A DNA stretch of 44,708 nt from Methylobacterium sp. GXS13 (GTDB lineage: Bacteria > Pseudomonadota > Alphaproteobacteria > Rhizobiales > Beijerinckiaceae), in contig NZ_LKKO01000048.1 in NCBI RefSeq assembly GCF_001455965.1, positions 1 to 44,708 on the forward strand. Reading direction: 5' to 3'. The position numbers were made by a program, and so were the translations under genes. The notes below the pieces were generated by a model that ran no database searches, had not been told where the DNA came from, and worked only from the letters and a program-made list of their open reading frames with translations. Every line of letters begins with the position of its first letter. Position 1 is the first letter of the stretch. Below are positions 41,329 through 44,708 of the stretch, one piece after another.

Positions 41329-42587
41329 GCGCCGGCTCCCGCGGCAGGTAGGGTCTGCTGGCCCGGATGGCTCTGGCCGGGCAGGCTCTGCTGGCCCTGG
41401 GCCGGCCGGTTCATCGGGATCACCGCGCCCGTGGCGTTGGCCGCCCGGGGCAGGATCGGCTCGGGGTTCGAGCGCAGCGCGTCGGCGATCGCGTCCAGCA
41501 TGAAAGGCGCGGCCTCCGGGTTCACTGCGGCGCCGAGATCGTCCTCATCCATGAAGGTCCGGCGGGTCGAGACCGCACAGAGCGCCAGGATGGTCGACGC
41601 GAAGGCGGCGCACAGGGCCGGCAGGAACACGAAGATCCGCAGGAAGGCGTGGACCTGTTGCTCGGTCACGTCGATCGGGTCGACGCCGTAGACCATCGCG
41701 GTGAAGGAGTGCAGCTGCGAGCGGTTGACCGCGTTCCGGTAGCCCTGCTCGGCATCGGCCACGCGCCGGTCGGCGGCGCCGGGATCGAGCGCGGCGCGCG
41801 CCTTGCGGGCCTCCTCGAGACTCTTCACCAGCACTGCACGGTCGGCCGACGCCTTCGTGACGCCCGCGGACAGGGCGGCCACGCGCGGATCGGCCACGCA
41901 TTTCAGGTTCTGATACTTGCGGCCCTTGCTGTTCGTGCCGAACACCCGCTCACAGCGCTGGGCCGGCAGGGCGGCGAGCTGCTGGGCGTTGTCGGTGGAC
42001 CGCTTCTCGATCTGGTCGAGCTCGGCCGTGTACTGCGCCACGCGCTCGTCCGCGGCCTTGATGCGGTCGCCGATCGTGGCGCGGTCGGCCTGGGCATCCT
42101 TCAGGGCGGTCTTGGTCTTGGCCGCTTCCATCAGGCGGGGATGGAACATCATCTCGCCGAGCTGCGACACCGACTTGGTGGTCACCCCGGCCGCGAAGAT
42201 GATGCCGAGCACCGCCAGGCCGCGGACGAAATGCGAGCGCTGGGTGCGGGCGAGGATGCCGAGCGGCACCCGGCACAGCTCGACGGCGGCGTAGACCAGA
42301 GGCGCCAACAGCATGAAATAGAAGGCGTGCCAGTCGCCATCGCTGTAGACGCCGGCGAACAGCCAGGCGCCCCAGAGCGAGGCGCCGATCACCATGAACT
42401 CGACCAGGTAGGCGATCGCGACGTAGCCCCACTTGATGCGGTAGCCGCGGTCGACGTGACGCTGGTGCTGCCACCGATCCGATTCGAGCTTCCATTGGCG
42501 GCGCTCGCGGGCGAGGTCGCGACTCGGTGGCGCCGCGGGACCGGAGAATATCGACTTGATGGAGATCATCGGCCTCGTCACATCCAT
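41325..42587 (-). CDS. Multi-span membrane protein with a long coiled-coil loop
   Basis: 420 residues from the ATG at 42587-42585; ATG 42569 (MISIKSIFSG) and a further upstream start at 42656 are alternatives. A charged cytoplasmic N-terminus is followed by three spans (YVAIAYLVEFMVIGASLWGA, FYFMLLAPLVYAAVELC, FVRGLAVLGIIFAAGVT). Then comes about 150 residues of coiled coil (KTKTALKDAQADRATIGDRI and onward) with two cysteines (QRCERVFG, LKCVADPR), and a fourth span (FLRIFVFLPALCAAFASTIL). A Pro/Gln-rich cytoplasmic tail ends it. The shape resembles DUF4407-type proteins, but I cannot assign a family. It is first in an operon with the 214-residue membrane protein and the MoxR-type ATPase. Confidence 0.75.
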   Translation of the reverse strand: MDVTRPMISIKSIFSGPAAPPSRDLARERRQWKLESDRWQHQRHVDRGYRIKWGYVAIAYLVEFMVIGASLWGAWLFAGVYSDGDWHAFYFMLLAPLVYAAVELCRVPLGILARTQRSHFVRGLAVLGIIFAAGVTTKSVSQLGEMMFHPRLMEAAKTKTALKDAQADRATIGDRIKAADERVAQYTAELDQIEKRSTDNAQQLAALPAQRCERVFGTNSKGRKYQNLKCVADPRVAALSAGVTKASADRAVLVKSLEEARKARAALDPGAADRRVADAEQGYRNAVNRSQLHSFTAMVYGVDPIDVTEQQVHAFLRIFVFLPALCAAFASTILALCAVSTRRTFMDEDDLGAAVNPEAAPFMLDAIADALRSNPEPILPRAANATGAVIPMNRPAQGQQSLPGQSHPGQQTLPAAGAGA

Positions 42588-42965
42588 CGGGTCCTGTCGC
42601 GGGCGCGCGCGTCCCTGCCCTTCCGCATCATCTTTTTTCCGAAAGCTGGAAACCACCTTTCGGGACGATGCTCAAATGCAAGCGCGGCCCTGGCCGAACG
42701 TAACCCCCGGTTAACGCCAGCGTGTATGCGGGCATTGTGCCGAATTTGGGCCGCCCCGCACCCATTCCCCGGTGGATCACCGGCAAGCGCCGCCCGGGTG
42801 GCTGAAATGTCTCACCCGCCTCGTGTATCCGGCTTGTGTCAGAGCGCACCTCGCCACCCTTGCATCAGCCGAAACCGGTTGCCCAGGGCCGGACGCCGAC
42901 CCATGATCGCGCGACCGTGATCGGATTCCGCCCCGGTCGGAAACACGAGGTTCGATCCGCCGCCG
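42588..42965. other. 378-bp divergent promoter region
   Basis: This lies between the leftward membrane/MoxR operon and the rightward Kef-type gene and must carry both promoters. Part of it (42588-42656) could be coding if the leftward gene starts earlier. Short palindromes (AACCGGTT near 42880) are present, but no convincing promoter, terminator or small gene was found. Confidence 0.4.
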
Positions 42966-44708
42966 ATGCCAGAGGTCCACGCCGGTTCATACAAGGAAGC
43001 GATCCTGTTCCTCGTCACCGCGGGTATTGTGGTGCCGTTGTTCCACCGCCTGCGGATTTCCCCGGTGCTGGGCTTCATCGGCGCGGGCGCCCTCCTCGGA
43101 CCCTTCGGCCTCGGGCGGCTCGCCGATACCCATCCCTACGTCCACCTCTTCACCATCGGCAACCGCACCGAGATCTCGCATCTGGCCGAGTTCGGGGTGA
43201 TCTTCCTGATGTTCATGATCGGGGTCGAGCTGTCGTGGGAGCGACTGCGGACCCTGCGTCGGCTCGTCTTCGGCCTCGGCTCGCTGCAGGTCGGCTGCTC
43301 GGCGCTGATCCTCGGGGCGATCCTCTACGGGCTGCAGGTGCCGCTCGCCGGCGCGGCGATCGTCGGCATCGGCCTTGCCCTGTCGTCGACCGCGGTGGTG
43401 CTGCCGGTCCTGGCCGAACAGAAGCGGCTGAACGCGCCCTCCGGCCGCGCGAGCTTCGCCGTCCTGCTGTTCCAGGATCTCGCGGTCGCCCCGGTCCTGT
43501 TCGCCATCGCGGTGCTGGGCCGCAGCGACGAGGGCGACAAGGGCTGGGCGCTGGCCATGGCGCTGGGCCAGGCCGCCATCGCGCTGGTTCTGATCGTGGT
43601 CGCCGGACGCCTCGCCCTGCGCCCGCTGTTTCAGCTCGTGGCGCGGACGCGCTCCACCGAGCTGTTCATGGCGGCCTGCCTGCTGGTCATCGTCGGGACC
43701 GCGCTGACGGCGGCGGCGAGCGGATTGTCGATGACGCTAGGCGCCTTCGTGGCCGGGCTGCTGCTGGCCGAGACCGAGTACCGCCGGGCGATCGAGGCGA
43801 CGATCGACCCGTTCAAGGGCCTGCTGCTCGGGGTGTTCTTCGTCTCGGTCGGCATGAACCTCGACCCGGCCCAGCTCATGGCGGCGCCCGGGGCGATCAT
43901 CGGCCTGTCGCTGGCCCTCGTCCTGATCAAGGCCGCCGTGGTGATGATGGCGGCGCCCGCCCTCAAGATCTCCCGGCCCGTAGCCCTGGAGGCGGCCCTG
44001 CTGCTCGGGCCGGGCGGGGAATTCGCGTTCGTGCTGATCGGGGGCGCGGTCGCCACCGGGCTGGTGCCGGAGGATGTCGGCGCGGCCGCGCTGATCGTGA
44101 CCACGGTCACGATGATCATGATTCCGGCGCTCGCGGCCTTGGGCCGCCGGCTGAGCCGTCGCGCGACGAGCGCCGGCCTCGCCGCCATGAAGTCGGAGCC
44201 GCTGCCGGACAAGATCGAGAACCGGGTGATCATCGCCGGCTTCGGCCGCGTGGGACGCCAGGTCGGCGAGATGCTGGACCGGCACGGGATCCCCTACCTC
44301 GCCCTCGACTCCGACGCGGCCCGGGTGGCCGAGCAGCGCCGGGCCGGGGCACCGGTCTATTTCGGGGATTCCGGCAACACCGAGATCCTGCGCCGCTGCG
44401 ACATCGCCACGGCCCGCGCCCTGGTGGTCACCCTCGACAATCCGCGGGCGGTCGAGCAGGCGGTGGCGGCGGCCCGGGCCGAGCGGCCGGACCTGACGAT
44501 CGTCGCCCGCGCCCGCGACGCCCGCCACGCCTCGGCCCTGTACGAACTCGGCGTCGACGACGCGGTGCCGGAGACGATCGAGGCCTCCCTGCAATTGTCG
44601 GAGGCGGGGCCGGGCGCTGGCGGCGCGCCGATTGGCCCCGCCAGCGCGGCGCTCCACGCGCGGCGCGGCGAGTGCCGCGCGGCGCGGGAGGAGCGCGGGG
44701 CAGAGGCG
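42966..44708 (+). CDS. Kef-type (CPA2) K+/H+ antiporter with RCK/TrkA-N domain (runs off right edge)
   Basis: 581 codons are open from ATG 42966 to the window end with no stop. The N-terminal exchanger domain has about twelve spans, with ISPVLGFIGAGALLGPFGLG, LSSTAVVLPVLAE, FAVLLFQDLAVAPVL (the QD pair of the ion site) and LLLGPGGEFAFVLIG. The TrkA-N/RCK domain follows, with the Rossmann motif VIIAGFGRVGRQVGEML and YFGDSGNTEILRRCDI. The final VPETIEASLQLSEAG is the usual end of KefB/C-like proteins, so few residues are missing. It extrudes K+ in exchange for protons; binding of nucleotides to the RCK domain should gate it. Glutathione gating, as in KefB/C, cannot be judged. Confidence 0.93.
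   Translation, partial: MPEVHAGSYKEAILFLVTAGIVVPLFHRLRISPVLGFIGAGALLGPFGLGRLADTHPYVHLFTIGNRTEISHLAEFGVIFLMFMIGVELSWERLRTLRRLVFGLGSLQVGCSALILGAILYGLQVPLAGAAIVGIGLALSSTAVVLPVLAEQKRLNAPSGRASFAVLLFQDLAVAPVLFAIAVLGRSDEGDKGWALAMALGQAAIALVLIVVAGRLALRPLFQLVARTRSTELFMAACLLVIVGTALTAAASGLSMTLGAFVAGLLLAETEYRRAIEATIDPFKGLLLGVFFVSVGMNLDPAQLMAAPGAIIGLSLALVLIKAAVVMMAAPALKISRPVALEAALLLGPGGEFAFVLIGGAVATGLVPEDVGAAALIVTTVTMIMIPALAALGRRLSRRATSAGLAAMKSEPLPDKIENRVIIAGFGRVGRQVGEMLDRHGIPYLALDSDAARVAEQRRAGAPVYFGDSGNTEILRRCDIATARALVVTLDNPRAVEQAVAAARAERPDLTIVARARDARHASALYELGVDDAVPETIEASLQLSEAGPGAGGAPIGPASAALHARRGECRAAREERGAEA

Noticed and set aside
1..44708. CRISPR array, tRNA or rRNA genes
   Set aside because: No regularly spaced direct repeats and no cloverleaf or rRNA-like stretch were seen. 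The repeats present are palindromic, irregularly placed and isolated.

Overview
The window is chromosomal DNA of a high-GC alphaproteobacterium. The gene set (mmcB, olsB, a Kdo-hydroxylase-family dioxygenase, an RpoH/ROSE-controlled hsp20, two families of GC-rich intergenic palindromes) and the very high GC point to the Hyphomicrobiales, most likely Methylobacterium or a close relative. That placement is inferred from gene content and composition; no search was run.

Layout. Positions 1-1068 are a decayed accessory scar: the end of an IS5-type insertion sequence, the corpse of an EmrB/DHA2 drug-efflux gene, and about 470 bp of compositionally odd DNA. Positions 1069-7266 hold a DedA membrane protein, a BtuF-like binding protein, mmcB, a CPA1 antiporter, a small exported protein, an acetyltransferase, glyQ, and a DUF4926-DUF6883 pair on the opposite strand. 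Positions 7444-10132 hold an exported protein and glyS, so the two glycyl-tRNA synthetase subunits are split by about 1.2 kb.

Positions 10358-17819 form a complete four-carbon acid sugar (L-threonate / D-erythronate) catabolic locus. A LacI-type regulator and the decarboxylase otnC read left; an MFS transporter, ltnD, otnI, otnK and denD read right. A perfect 16-bp palindrome lies between the two arms. The enzymes would convert the acids to dihydroxyacetone phosphate. A vapBC toxin-antitoxin pair follows, divergent from recQ. Then come a membrane-anchored hydrolase-like protein of unknown role, purL-bolA-(DUF29)-grxD, rlmN, and an MscS-type channel.

A 5.3-kb alpha-2-macroglobulin gene (28279-33576) has no pbpC beside it. 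It is followed by an ABM-domain protein, the dioxygenase, a small helix-turn-helix protein, olsB, and hsp20 with both a heat-shock-sigma-like promoter and a ROSE-like RNA thermometer. The right part holds a lysophospholipase-like hydrolase, a SixA-type phosphatase, an operon of two unknown membrane proteins and a MoxR-type ATPase, and a Kef-type antiporter that runs off the right edge.

Two families of structured repeats punctuate the window, with several copies between convergent genes where they could act as two-way terminators. No tRNA, rRNA or CRISPR array was seen. The least explained items are the membrane/MoxR operon, the membrane hydrolase at 20522, the DUF4926-DUF6883 pair with an 8-bp tandem repeat over its start, and the dispersed multi-hairpin repeats.
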